DNA of 64,000 nucleotides. Source: Formosa sp. Hel1_31_208. Lineage in GTDB: Bacteria > Bacteroidota > Bacteroidia > Flavobacteriales > Flavobacteriaceae. Each line of letters starts with the position of its first letter. Positions within the stretch are counted from its first letter, which is position 1. Under the pieces are notes generated by a model, which was not told where the DNA came from, made no database searches, and saw only the letters and a program-made list of their open reading frames with translations. Both the position numbers and the translations under genes were made by a program. The stretch spans positions 1,086,501-1,150,500 of the forward strand of contig NZ_LT629733.1 in assembly GCF_900104785.1 (NCBI RefSeq), read 5' to 3'. This document shows, one piece after another, positions 50,396-59,174 of this stretch.

Positions 50396-51580
50396 CTAGC
50401 TTACCGCTTCTTTGATTCGCTTAATAGCTTCTATAATTTGTTCTTGCGAAGCCGCATATGAAATTCTAATACAATCTGGATTTCCAAATGCGATACCAGT
50501 AACGGTTGCTACATTGGCATGCTCTAATAAGTATAATGAGAAATCTGTAGCATTTTCTATATGCTGACCTTTTAGCGTTTTGTCAAAGAAATATGAAATG
50601 TTTGGGAAGACATAAAAAGCACCTTCAGGAACGTTAGTTTGAAAACCTTCAATTTCGCCCAGCAGCTTCAGTATAAGCTCACGTCTTACCTTGAACTCAT
50701 CAATCATATATTGAACGCTTGAAGGGCTTTCCGTTAATGCTGTGATTACAGCGCGCTGCGCAATGCAATTAGCACCACTGGTGATTTGTCCTTGCATTTT
50801 ATTACATGCTCTAGCGATGTCTTCTGGAGCTCCAATATAACCAATTCTCCAACCGGTCATAGCAAAAGCTTTTGACACACCATTCACTGTAACGGTTCTA
50901 TCATACATATCCTCAAATTGGGCCATGCTTTGATGGCCTCCAATGAAGTTAATGTGTTCATATATTTCATCTGAAACAACAATGATGTTAGGATAGTTTT
51001 GAAGGACATCAGCCAATGCTCTGAGTTCTGTTTTGCTATATACAGATCCACTTGGATTGCAAGGTGAGCTATACCAGATCATTTTGGTTTTAGGTGTGAT
51101 GGCAGCTTCTAATTGTTCAGGTGTTAATTTGAAGTCGTTGTCAATTGAAGTTTTTACTTCAACAGGAATACCTTCGTTAAGTTTCACAATATCACTATAG
51201 CTGACCCAATACGGACACGGTAATATCACTTCATCACCTTTGTTGAGAAGTACCGCAGCAATATTAGCTAATGATTGTTTTGCTCCAGTAGAGACGACGA
51301 TTTGTGGCCTTTTGTAAATTAGATTATTATCTCTTTTAAATTTTGTGATGATGGCATCTTTCAATTCAACATAACCATCTACAGGAGTGTACGAATTATA
51401 GTTGTCATTAATCGCCTGAATTGCAGCATTCTTAATAAAGTCTGGAGTGTCAAAGTCTGGTTCACCCAAACTTAAGCCAATAATATCTTTTCCTTCTGCT
51501 CTTAGTTCTCGTGCTTTGGCCGCCATTGCTAAAGTAGCAGACGTTGCCATATTCAGTACACGCTCTGAAAGTTGTGCCAT
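50396..51580 (-). CDS. aspC: PLP-dependent aspartate aminotransferase, class I
   Basis: The 394-aa protein has a subgroup I-gamma AspAT layout: MAQLSERVLNMATSATLAMA, IIGLSLGEPDFDTPDFI, STGAKQSLANIAAVLLNKGD, WYSSPCNPSGSVYSK, VVSDEIYEHINF and NGVSKAFAMTGWRIGYIGAP with the PLP lysine in SKAFAMTG. The final part has CIRISYAAS with the substrate Arg. It transfers the amino group between aspartate or glutamate and oxaloacetate or 2-oxoglutarate. The prephenate-type activity of related enzymes is an alternative. It follows the desaturase gene on the same strand, 16 bases apart. Confidence 0.9.
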   Translation of the reverse strand: MAQLSERVLNMATSATLAMAAKARELRAEGKDIIGLSLGEPDFDTPDFIKNAAIQAINDNYNSYTPVDGYVELKDAIITKFKRDNNLIYKRPQIVVSTGAKQSLANIAAVLLNKGDEVILPCPYWVSYSDIVKLNEGIPVEVKTSIDNDFKLTPEQLEAAITPKTKMIWYSSPCNPSGSVYSKTELRALADVLQNYPNIIVVSDEIYEHINFIGGHQSMAQFEDMYDRTVTVNGVSKAFAMTGWRIGYIGAPEDIARACNKMQGQITSGANCIAQRAVITALTESPSSVQYMIDEFKVRRELILKLLGEIEGFQTNVPEGAFYVFPNISYFFDKTLKGQHIENATDFSLYLLEHANVATVTGIAFGNPDCIRISYAASQEQIIEAIKRIKEAVS

Positions 51581-51596
51581 TTAAAATTGTTTCAGT

Positions 51597-52694
51597 TTAG
51601 CTCATTGACGGTTTCATACCCATTTCTTTTAAGAATCTAAAGTGGGCAATGATCGCTTTTCTAGTGGTTTCGTATTCTTTGTATGGTAAATTAAATTCTT
51701 TAGCCGTATCTCTAACTATCTTTGAGATTTTCCCATAATGAATATGACTGATATGGGGAAAAATATGATGCTCCACTTGATGGTTAAGACCACCGGTATA
51801 CCAATTTATAATTTTGCTTTTTGCACCAAAGTTTACCGTTGTTTTTAATTGATGAATTGCCCACGTATTTTTCATGGTTCCATCTTTTTCAGGTAGTGGC
51901 ATTTCAGCTTCATCCATCACGTGAGCTAATTGAAACACAACACTTAAAATTAAGCCTGCTACATAATGCATGATAAAGAATCCAATGAGAATTTTCCACC
52001 AAGCAAAATCTAATACTAGCATTGGTACTACAATCCACATCCCGATGTAAATCAATTTTGAAATCACCAGTTTACTCCAATTAACCACGGGATTAGGTAG
52101 TTTACCATAGGATAATTTTCGTTTCATGTAACGATACATTTGTTGAAAATCTGTTGTGATGGCCCAGTTAATTGTTAGTAAACCATAAAGTAAGATGGAG
52201 TAATAATGTTGAAACTTATGATACTTGCGCCATTCAGCATGTTCTGAAAAGCGTAAAATTCGACCAGCTTCTAAATCCTCATCATGACCATGAATATTTG
52301 TGTAGGTATGATGCAAAACATTATGCTGTACTTTCCAATTGTAGACATTTCCTGCAAGAATATAAATGCTACTTCCCATTAATCGATTAATCCATTCCTT
52401 GTTAGAAAATGAACCGTGATTACCATCGTGCATAACGTTCATTCCCACGCCTGCCATACCTATTCCCATGACAACTGTCAATAGTAATTGCGCCCATCCA
52501 GGAATGTCTAATGTTAGAATTAAAAAGTATGGTGTTAAGAAAAGGGCAAACATGATTATGGTTTTCAACCACAATTGCCAGTTTCCAGTTCGTTTAATAT
52601 TATTTTCTTTAAAGTAATCGTTAACGCGTTTGTTTAATGTTCTAAAGAATTTTGCGGAGTCTGTTCTCGAAAAAGATAAAGTTTTTTGTGCCAT
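51597..52694 (-). CDS. Membrane fatty acid desaturase (acyl-lipid/acyl-CoA type)
   Basis: The 365-aa protein has four to six membrane segments and the three histidine boxes: HDGNHGS, HNVLHHTYTN and NHQVEHHIFPHISH. The Q-V-E-H-H form of the third box is the front-end (delta-5/6-like) or linoleoyl-CoA desaturase type. These diiron enzymes insert double bonds into acyl chains at the inner membrane, which helps membrane fluidity in the cold. Electron donor and regioselectivity cannot be read from the sequence. No N-terminal cytochrome b5 domain is present. The downstream aspC start is close, so cotranscription is possible. Confidence 0.9.
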   Translation of the reverse strand: MAQKTLSFSRTDSAKFFRTLNKRVNDYFKENNIKRTGNWQLWLKTIIMFALFLTPYFLILTLDIPGWAQLLLTVVMGIGMAGVGMNVMHDGNHGSFSNKEWINRLMGSSIYILAGNVYNWKVQHNVLHHTYTNIHGHDEDLEAGRILRFSEHAEWRKYHKFQHYYSILLYGLLTINWAITTDFQQMYRYMKRKLSYGKLPNPVVNWSKLVISKLIYIGMWIVVPMLVLDFAWWKILIGFFIMHYVAGLILSVVFQLAHVMDEAEMPLPEKDGTMKNTWAIHQLKTTVNFGAKSKIINWYTGGLNHQVEHHIFPHISHIHYGKISKIVRDTAKEFNLPYKEYETTRKAIIAHFRFLKEMGMKPSMS

Positions 52695-52835
52695 TAATTT
52701 TGGGTATTATCAATATAACGTAAAAAAATTCGCTTATATTTCAGGGCAAAGATAATTAATAAATACTGCCTTAAAGGTAATATTATGCTAAAAATATCCA
52801 TATAAAAATGTCTATTTTTGTCAAAATTTAAAAAA

Positions 52836-53465
52836 ATGGAGTTTATAAAACGATATTTTCCAGAATTAACTGAAATTCAAGTCCGTCAATTTCAGCTATT
52901 GGAAGCATTGTATAAAGACTGGAATCTAAAGATTAATGTAGTGTCCAGAAAGGATATAGACGAGTTGTATCTTCGCCATGTGTTACACTCTTTGGGTATT
53001 GCAAAAGTAATCCGTTTTAAACCAGAATCTCGAATATTAGATGTTGGTACCGGAGGAGGATTTCCAGGAATTCCACTTGCCATTTTACATCCTGATTGCC
53101 AGTTTCATTTGGTCGATAGTATCGCCAAAAAACTCAAAGTAGTTGATGAGGTAATTGAAGGATTAGGCTTAACAAATGTAAAAACAACGCATAGTAGAGT
53201 CGAAGAGATAGATGAACAGTTCGATTTTATTGTCAGTAGAGCTGTCGCTGTGATGCCGACCTTTGTGCATTGGGTAAAAGGAAAAATCGCGAAGACGCAA
53301 CGCCATGAGCTAAAAAATGGCATATTGTACTTAAAAGGCGGAGATCTTTCTGAGGAGCTGAAACCATATCAAACGGCTACCGTTTATAAGTTAAGCGATT
53401 ACTTTGAGGAGGGTTTTTTTGATACTAAAAAAGTGGTGCACCTACCGCTCAAATATAAAAGTTAA
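52836..53465 (+). CDS. rsmG: 16S rRNA (guanine-527-N7)-methyltransferase
   Basis: The start is the ATG at 52836 (MEFIKRYFPELTEIQVRQF, 209 aa); the upstream TTG is not needed. Motifs are NVVSRKDIDELYLRHVLHSL, ILDVGTGGGFPGIPLAILHP (SAM loop), FHLVDSIAKKLKVVDEV and FIVSRAVAVMPTFVHWV, all RsmG hallmarks. It methylates N7 of G527 in 16S rRNA, near the decoding site. It is transcribed divergently from the desaturase gene and convergently with the DUF6029 barrel gene. Confidence 0.95.
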   Translation: MEFIKRYFPELTEIQVRQFQLLEALYKDWNLKINVVSRKDIDELYLRHVLHSLGIAKVIRFKPESRILDVGTGGGFPGIPLAILHPDCQFHLVDSIAKKLKVVDEVIEGLGLTNVKTTHSRVEEIDEQFDFIVSRAVAVMPTFVHWVKGKIAKTQRHELKNGILYLKGGDLSEELKPYQTATVYKLSDYFEEGFFDTKKVVHLPLKYKS

Positions 53466-53515
53466 AATAAGCCCTATAAGAGTATAGAGCTCATAATGAA
53501 ATATGTTTTTTGTGT

Positions 53516-55177
53516 TTAGAAAGAGGTCGATAGGTTTAAGGTAAAACCAGTGTTTTCAGGAACAAATCGACAGATACCACCGACACAAACCAAGCCACCT
53601 CGTTGTCTTCCGTAACTTGCCATAACACGAGTAGCGCCTTTTGTAAAACTACCACCTACAGTGTAATAATGTACTTGACGATCTTCGTCAGGGTTACCAT
53701 AATTCCAAATATCAGTCGCAAAAACACTTAACTTGTTATTGAAATTATACTCAATCGTTCCGCCTGCCCAATTTTTCGCTCTTTCCGATAGCTCATCATC
53801 AGAAAATAGATGGGACATTTCAAGCCTTAGAGATTTTCCACTTCCAAATTTACGAGTGACTTCACCAACTACCGCAGTTGCATTAACTTCGCCAATGCGA
53901 TCTTCAACAAATCTTGCGTTATAAAAGGTATTTACAACAGAGAAGATGGAAGACCACTTTGGCGACCATTTTTTACGGATATCAAGGCTAAATTCTTCAA
54001 AATATTTTTCACCAAATCCAAAAAAGTCGGTATTCTCATAAGTTCTTTCACCAATATTAAAATCGCCATTCAAACCAGACCAAGTTGCATAATTGAAAGC
54101 CAGCTTAGTCCCATATTTCCCACCCAATGTTGAACCTTTTTTAATGTTATAGAAAATATCTATTTGACCGCCAATTTCACCTGCTTTGAATAATGGATTG
54201 AATGTCAATCTTGGTTGAGCTTGATAGACATAAATATTTGTTATACCATAGTCATGTTGCTTTGTTAGAGCAGGAATAAAGTTGAGATAGTTTTGATTAA
54301 ATACGTTCGCAGCTTCATCACGTTCTGAGAAATAGGCCATATTTTCCATTCTTCTAAAGGTCGCATCAATTCCTAATCCCGATTTTGCATATCCGAAATT
54401 AAAGAGTAATGCACTTCCATCGAAGTAACGGTCTTCTATAATATTACCTAATTCTGAATACACATCCTCACCTTTAATAAGATACTCTATGGAGGAATAT
54501 ATATTGCCTTCAGTTAGGTCGAGTCGAAAAGAATAGGAATTTGTTAATGATTCAAAGTTTGGGTTTTCGATGTCGAGATCTTCATCTCTTCCGACATAAC
54601 TAAATCCAAAATCTAAACCTGTAGATTCAAACTTGAATAATGATGATAGTCCAATTTCGGTGTTAAACGCATAAATTGTACCATCTGATACTTCAAAACC
54701 ATCACGTTGTCTACCGTAAAGCGCAGAGAATTCGAGATCTTTCGTAGGTCTGAACTTGACATTAGCTCCTCTTATGGCATTGTTTACGCCAATTTGCCTG
54801 TCTTCCCAAGTTCGTAATGAGAGTCCGCTGCCATACTGTTCATAAATATGACCTAAGGTGACTTCAAATTTAGAATTGCGGTATCCTACTGCAAAGGTGC
54901 CTATGTCAGTACCTTGGTATTTCGGATAAAAGTTTAATAAAGAATTCGGTTCATATGACTCTAATTGTACGTGAGCAAACCAGTTTTTATAAGTGTAGTT
55001 AAGTCTGAGGTAATTATTTGATCGAAACGGGTCATCTTCTAAAAAATCTCCGGTTTTTGGGTCATCGATATAATATTGAGAGTTAGATTCGATACCTCCA
55101 CTCAATTTTCCATAGTCTTGAGCAATTGCAAAAAATGGTGTGTATAGCAAAATTGCTATTAGATAAAAGCGATTCAT
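53516..55177 (-). CDS. DUF6029-type outer membrane beta-barrel protein
   Basis: The 553-aa protein has a signal peptide (FYLIAILLYTPFFAIAQDYG) and then amphipathic strands rich in Tyr, Phe and Gly through the whole length (FAVGYRNSKFEVTLGHIYEQ, RQIGVNNAIRGANVKFRPTK). It ends in an aromatic residue (FTLNLSTSF), the usual barrel terminus. It matches what I know as DUF6029 proteins in Bacteroidota, which lack a known substrate. A small Cys pair (GGLVCVGGICRFV) near the end is notable. Its downstream neighbour on the transcript is none; the TlpA-like gene lies just upstream (26 bases), so the two are probably cotranscribed and may act together in the envelope. Confidence 0.75.
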   Translation of the reverse strand: MNRFYLIAILLYTPFFAIAQDYGKLSGGIESNSQYYIDDPKTGDFLEDDPFRSNNYLRLNYTYKNWFAHVQLESYEPNSLLNFYPKYQGTDIGTFAVGYRNSKFEVTLGHIYEQYGSGLSLRTWEDRQIGVNNAIRGANVKFRPTKDLEFSALYGRQRDGFEVSDGTIYAFNTEIGLSSLFKFESTGLDFGFSYVGRDEDLDIENPNFESLTNSYSFRLDLTEGNIYSSIEYLIKGEDVYSELGNIIEDRYFDGSALLFNFGYAKSGLGIDATFRRMENMAYFSERDEAANVFNQNYLNFIPALTKQHDYGITNIYVYQAQPRLTFNPLFKAGEIGGQIDIFYNIKKGSTLGGKYGTKLAFNYATWSGLNGDFNIGERTYENTDFFGFGEKYFEEFSLDIRKKWSPKWSSIFSVVNTFYNARFVEDRIGEVNATAVVGEVTRKFGSGKSLRLEMSHLFSDDELSERAKNWAGGTIEYNFNNKLSVFATDIWNYGNPDEDRQVHYYTVGGSFTKGATRVMASYGRQRGGLVCVGGICRFVPENTGFTLNLSTSF

Positions 55178-55203
55178 TTAGTTGAGGGTTGTTAATTAGT
55201 AAA

Positions 55204-55689
55204 TTATTTAGAGAGCTCTATGATTTTTTCATATAGTTCATCTTCACTACCCGGTGTGTAACCAGAATGTCTGTAGAGTATTTTATTATTTCTTACCAAA
55301 AGAGTCACGGGTATTGTGGGTGCATTCAACTGTCTTTTGAGATCACTGTTGGTGTCTAAAAGAACTTCAAATTCCCAGCCTTTACCACTTACTAATGGTC
55401 TTACCCGTTTCACTGTTCTGGAATCATCAACCGAAATAGCATATAATTTTACTTTGGTTTCATCAACCCAATCGTCATAAACATCATTTATAGCATCAAG
55501 TTCATTCTTACATGGCACACACCATGTTGCCCAAAGAGAGACAATGACGAGTTGATCATCTTCAGAAATACTCGATAGACTTATGTTGTCACCATCTAGA
55601 GTTTCAATTTGCATTTTAGGTAATACGTCTTGTCCAAAAGTTGAAGACGATAAAGTAATGATAAATAATAGGGATAAAAGAGATTTCAT
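55204..55689 (-). CDS. TlpA-like thiol-disulfide oxidoreductase
   Basis: The 161-aa protein has a signal peptide (LLSLLFIITLSSSTFGQ) and a thioredoxin fold of the TlpA/ResA type with active site WATWCVPCKNELDAI (CVPC) and the cis-Pro region APTIPVTLLVRNN. It works in the periplasm, reducing or exchanging disulfides in exported proteins. It is the upstream gene of a likely operon with the DUF6029 barrel, which contains cysteines that could be its substrate (inference). Confidence 0.88.
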   Translation of the reverse strand: MKSLLSLLFIITLSSSTFGQDVLPKMQIETLDGDNISLSSISEDDQLVIVSLWATWCVPCKNELDAINDVYDDWVDETKVKLYAISVDDSRTVKRVRPLVSGKGWEFEVLLDTNSDLKRQLNAPTIPVTLLVRNNKILYRHSGYTPGSEDELYEKIIELSK

Positions 55690-55855
55690 TTTAATGCGAA
55701 TAATTTAGTTGTTTTGAACAAAGTTAATTTTTTTTGAAAAACATAGACATTTGTCTTAGTTTTTTTACAAACTATGTGCCAAATATTTAATAAAAAACGA
55801 AATATATTTTTATATTCGTATTTCTTAAAATTTTAACATTAACATTTACTTTATT

Positions 55856-57160
55856 ATGAAAATCAAAAACTTAACAAAAATTTTTCTGTTCGTAGCCGTA
55901 GCAGCATTATTTTCTTGTAGCTCATCCGAGGATGGAAATAGCGATGGTGGTGGAGCTACAGGACCAGCATCAATATCTGTAATCGCGAGTGCTCAATTTG
56001 TGAACTTTGGCACAGACGTTACATTTACAGTAAAAACGAATGAAGGCACAGACGTTACTTCAGATGCTACAATTCAAATTAATGGTTCTTCAATCCAAGG
56101 AGCTGTATATAATGCCCCTCAAACTGGTGAGTATACTGTAAGAGCGACCTATGAAGATTTAACAAGTACTCAAATTACAGTAAATGTTTTACCGATTATT
56201 GTAGATGTTGATGTGCAAACGTCGCAGGCCACATATAATTTAGGAGATCGAATTGATTTTCGTGTCATGGCTATAGATAATGATGGTAATTTAATTGATG
56301 TTACAGATGTATCTGAAGTATTTATTTCAGGATCTGAATCTTATAACACTGGATCTATAGTGATTCCTGGTGTAGTGGGAGATGTAGAAGCATATGCTAC
56401 TTTTGATGAATTTACTTCTGACCCTAAAACGGTTAGTGTTGAAGATAATGGAAATACTCCAGGTTCATTTACTCGTAAGGCATTAATTGAGGATTTTACT
56501 GGAACATGGTGTGGATGGTGCCCTAGGGTTTCACAAGGTATTGAGTTATGTTTGGAAGTTTCTGATAATGTCGTTCCTGTAGCGGTTCATATTGGTGATT
56601 TCATGGAAAACACTTTCGGGAACCAAATCGCAAATGCTTTTAATGTGAATAGTTTTCCAACAGCTTATGTTAATAGATCAGCTGAATGGGCTTACCCTGA
56701 GAATTCTAATGTAAATCAAGTAACAAGTCAAGCTACTGGAACAACACAAAATGGTATTGCAATCAATTCTGCGATTAAAGGAAGAGATATGTCATTCATT
56801 GTAAGTGCTGGTTTTGGTCAAAATGTAAATGGTGCGAGATTAGTAGTTTTATTGTTGGAAAATGGAATCTCGGCTAATCAAGCAAATTACACCTCTTTTT
56901 ACGGAGGGGTAGACCCAATTCCTAACTTTGTGCACGATCATGTATTACGTTATGCATTTACGAGTGTCATGGGAGATGTGGTGCCAGCCGGTCAGTCTTC
57001 TTCTGGAAATTCTTTCCGATTAAAATACGATTATAATATTCCAACGAATATTGTAGTAAATGCTGATAATGTTGAAATAGTAGCTATGTTACTAGATTCA
57101 AATGGAGAGATTATAAATGTGAATGTTGCTAAGGCAGGAGAATTTACCGATTTCAATTAA
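55856..57160 (+). CDS. Omp28-related lipoprotein with CGWC thioredoxin-like motif
   Basis: The 434-aa protein has a lipoprotein signal (FLFVAVAALFSCSSSEDG). Two Ig-like or PKD-like beta domains (about 35-200) follow, then an Omp28-type domain with RKALIEDFTGTWCGWCPRVS, VPVAVHIGDFMENTFG and NSFPTAYVNRS. The CGWC pair and the following Pro-containing loop resemble a thioredoxin active site. Omp28 is known from Porphyromonas as a surface lipoprotein. It is placed divergently from the TlpA-like gene, so both thiol-related proteins share a promoter region. Redox activity is inference. It ends at a strong terminator. Confidence 0.82.
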   Translation: MKIKNLTKIFLFVAVAALFSCSSSEDGNSDGGGATGPASISVIASAQFVNFGTDVTFTVKTNEGTDVTSDATIQINGSSIQGAVYNAPQTGEYTVRATYEDLTSTQITVNVLPIIVDVDVQTSQATYNLGDRIDFRVMAIDNDGNLIDVTDVSEVFISGSESYNTGSIVIPGVVGDVEAYATFDEFTSDPKTVSVEDNGNTPGSFTRKALIEDFTGTWCGWCPRVSQGIELCLEVSDNVVPVAVHIGDFMENTFGNQIANAFNVNSFPTAYVNRSAEWAYPENSNVNQVTSQATGTTQNGIAINSAIKGRDMSFIVSAGFGQNVNGARLVVLLLENGISANQANYTSFYGGVDPIPNFVHDHVLRYAFTSVMGDVVPAGQSSSGNSFRLKYDYNIPTNIVVNADNVEIVAMLLDSNGEIINVNVAKAGEFTDFN

Positions 57161-57183
57161 ACAGAGATATAAAATTACAATAA

Positions 57184-57216
57184 AAAAAGGGCTGAATGTA
57201 CATTCAGCCTTTTTTT
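57184..57216. terminator. Bidirectional intrinsic terminator
   Basis: A perfect palindrome GGCTGAATGT/ACATTCAGCC (57190-57209) is flanked by seven A residues and seven T residues. It separates the Omp28-related gene from the convergent esterase-like gene. Confidence 0.92.
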
Positions 57217-57234
57217 ATTGTCTATGTACATGAA

Positions 57235-59037
57235 TTACTTCACAACAACTTTGGTTCTGTAATTGTAATTGTCTTTTGTTTGTATATTAAGAATATATAG
57301 TCCAGTCTCTAAGTTTAAAGGTAAGGTAGTTCTTCTTTCTAAAGTTTGTTGAGATACAAACACCGATTTACCAGTAATGTCAAACGCAGTAATCGTCACG
57401 CCATCGACCACCTTATTACTTAAGATTGTTAAGTTATCTTCAATAGGATTTTTTTCTATTTTAAGAGATGTGATATTTTCAAATTCTATATTTGATAAGG
57501 TTTCTGGGATAATTTCACTTAATGCAAAAGCGACATTTTGTTCTGTCAGTTGAACATGGTCTTCGTTGTCATCAGGCATGTACCAGTTAACGAAAGGAGT
57601 GCTATTTAAAGTGTCACCTGTTCCTTCTGGAGTGCCAAGATCAATATCGTGAAACCAATCATTCTCACCAACGGGATTGCTGTCTAAGGCCATAGCGCTT
57701 ACCGAAGGAATGAAATTAAACTTATCTATGGTTAATGAGGTTAGGAAGCTATCTATTATTGGATCTCCTCCTAGACCAGCTGTAAATCCGCTCAAATTAA
57801 AAAGTCCGCCAGATGCTGCATCAACACCATCAGAGAATGATGGAGCTTCTGCTTGCACTTCAACATCGACTAAAGTGATGAATCCAAACAAAAAGAATCC
57901 TTCAACAAATATTTTGCTAATTAATTGCGGGCCATCTACTGTAGCAGGTGTCAAGTTAATGTTAATATCTGCTGTTGTTTGCGGTAGCGGAGATGTTGGA
58001 ATGGGTAAATCTTGAACCGCTAGAGCTACAAAACCTGGTGTTACAGGTGTGTTGTCTATAGCTAAATAAGGAGATCCAATGCCACTTCCGTTAATCATAG
58101 ATACGTTTCTTGTGTTCTGCGGAAACCCCGTAGCTGTTAGACTATTGATGTTGTTTTCAAAGACGGCTCTATAAGGGTGAGCTTCAGGTAATAATTTCGT
58201 TGGATCAAATTCAGCATCACTACCACTTACTAAATGTGCTTCAAAATGATCTACTAAAAGCTGTCTTGCTGCCGCTGATTTTAATAGACCATTAACTATG
58301 GGCTGAAGAGCAGTAATATTTAAATCATTACCAAGCCCGTTAGCTAGAAAGTTGAATTGATGTTGGAACCCTAATGGAATATTAGCGCCAAGATGCGGCG
58401 AATCAAATGAGATAAACAATCGTGTTTCGTGGTCAAGCGTTTGATTTTCCATATAATTTAATGCAAATCGAGAAATTAGTCCGCCCATACTGGGTCCGAT
58501 AATGACCAACTCTTCATCACCAACTTTATCAGTGTTTAAAGTAGTAATCAAATCTACTAACAGCATGGCATTGCGTTCCATAAAATCTGCACCTCCATCT
58601 ACTAATGTGCTTCCAGGATAATCCAATTCATCAATGACTAGATCGGCATTATTATCGGTGGCATCATCAATGTTTAATAAAGAATTATCAGTCAATCTGA
58701 AATATGATGGAAAATTTAAAATGACAACGTCAAATCCTTGAGCTCTCACTAGATCTGCAAGATTTTGCTGGCCTTCAGAACCTGTAAAGTCTAATAAATT
58801 ATATAATCCTGAAATAGTTCTACCATCACCTGGATCAAATCCATCAACAAGAATAATTGGTTTGTCTAAAACACCAGTATCAGTATCTAGAAAAATTTCA
58901 TACTCACCAAGTCCTGCAAATTCAGGAACTCCAGTGTACCCGCTTAAATCAGGTGTAATTGCAGATTCAAACTCTATGGTTTGTGCTTGAATAAAAAGTG
59001 GCAGTAAGAAAAAGAGTAAAGTGTATTTTTTTATCAT
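57235..59037 (-). CDS. Secreted alpha/beta-hydrolase-like protein with T9SS type A sorting domain
   Basis: The 600-aa protein has a signal peptide (YTLLFFLLPLFIQAQ). An alpha/beta-hydrolase region (about 55-330) has PIILVDGFDPGDGR, FDVVILNFPSYF and the nucleophile elbow VIIGPSMGGLISRFAL (GxSxG), with SFDSPHLGANIPLG after it, as in lipases of the PGAP1/LCAT type. The last 80 residues are a type A sorting domain (ITSLKIEKNPIEDNLTIL, then VTITAFDITGKSVFVSQQ and GLYILNIQTKDNYNYRTKVV). It is probably an esterase or lipase delivered to the surface by T9SS. A catalytic His may be in GENDWFHDID. The substrate is unknown. Confidence 0.82.
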   Translation of the reverse strand: MIKKYTLLFFLLPLFIQAQTIEFESAITPDLSGYTGVPEFAGLGEYEIFLDTDTGVLDKPIILVDGFDPGDGRTISGLYNLLDFTGSEGQQNLADLVRAQGFDVVILNFPSYFRLTDNSLLNIDDATDNNADLVIDELDYPGSTLVDGGADFMERNAMLLVDLITTLNTDKVGDEELVIIGPSMGGLISRFALNYMENQTLDHETRLFISFDSPHLGANIPLGFQHQFNFLANGLGNDLNITALQPIVNGLLKSAAARQLLVDHFEAHLVSGSDAEFDPTKLLPEAHPYRAVFENNINSLTATGFPQNTRNVSMINGSGIGSPYLAIDNTPVTPGFVALAVQDLPIPTSPLPQTTADININLTPATVDGPQLISKIFVEGFFLFGFITLVDVEVQAEAPSFSDGVDAASGGLFNLSGFTAGLGGDPIIDSFLTSLTIDKFNFIPSVSAMALDSNPVGENDWFHDIDLGTPEGTGDTLNSTPFVNWYMPDDNEDHVQLTEQNVAFALSEIIPETLSNIEFENITSLKIEKNPIEDNLTILSNKVVDGVTITAFDITGKSVFVSQQTLERRTTLPLNLETGLYILNIQTKDNYNYRTKVVVK

Positions 59038-59124
59038 GATTAATTAATTAATAGTTACGTTCCTCTAAGATACAAAGTTTCAGTAAGTTAAAAAGATGTT
59101 GGTACATGTTTTAGATTAAAATTA

Positions 59125-59160
59125 AAAAAAAATCCTCAAACTGTATGATCTGAGGATTTT
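59125..59160 (-). terminator. Intrinsic terminator of pruA
   Basis: The stem AAAATCCTCA/TGAGGATTTT has a 12-base loop and, on the minus strand, is followed by a T-run. It starts 15 bases after the pruA stop. Confidence 0.88.
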
Positions 59161-59174
59161 ATTGGAAATAGCGA

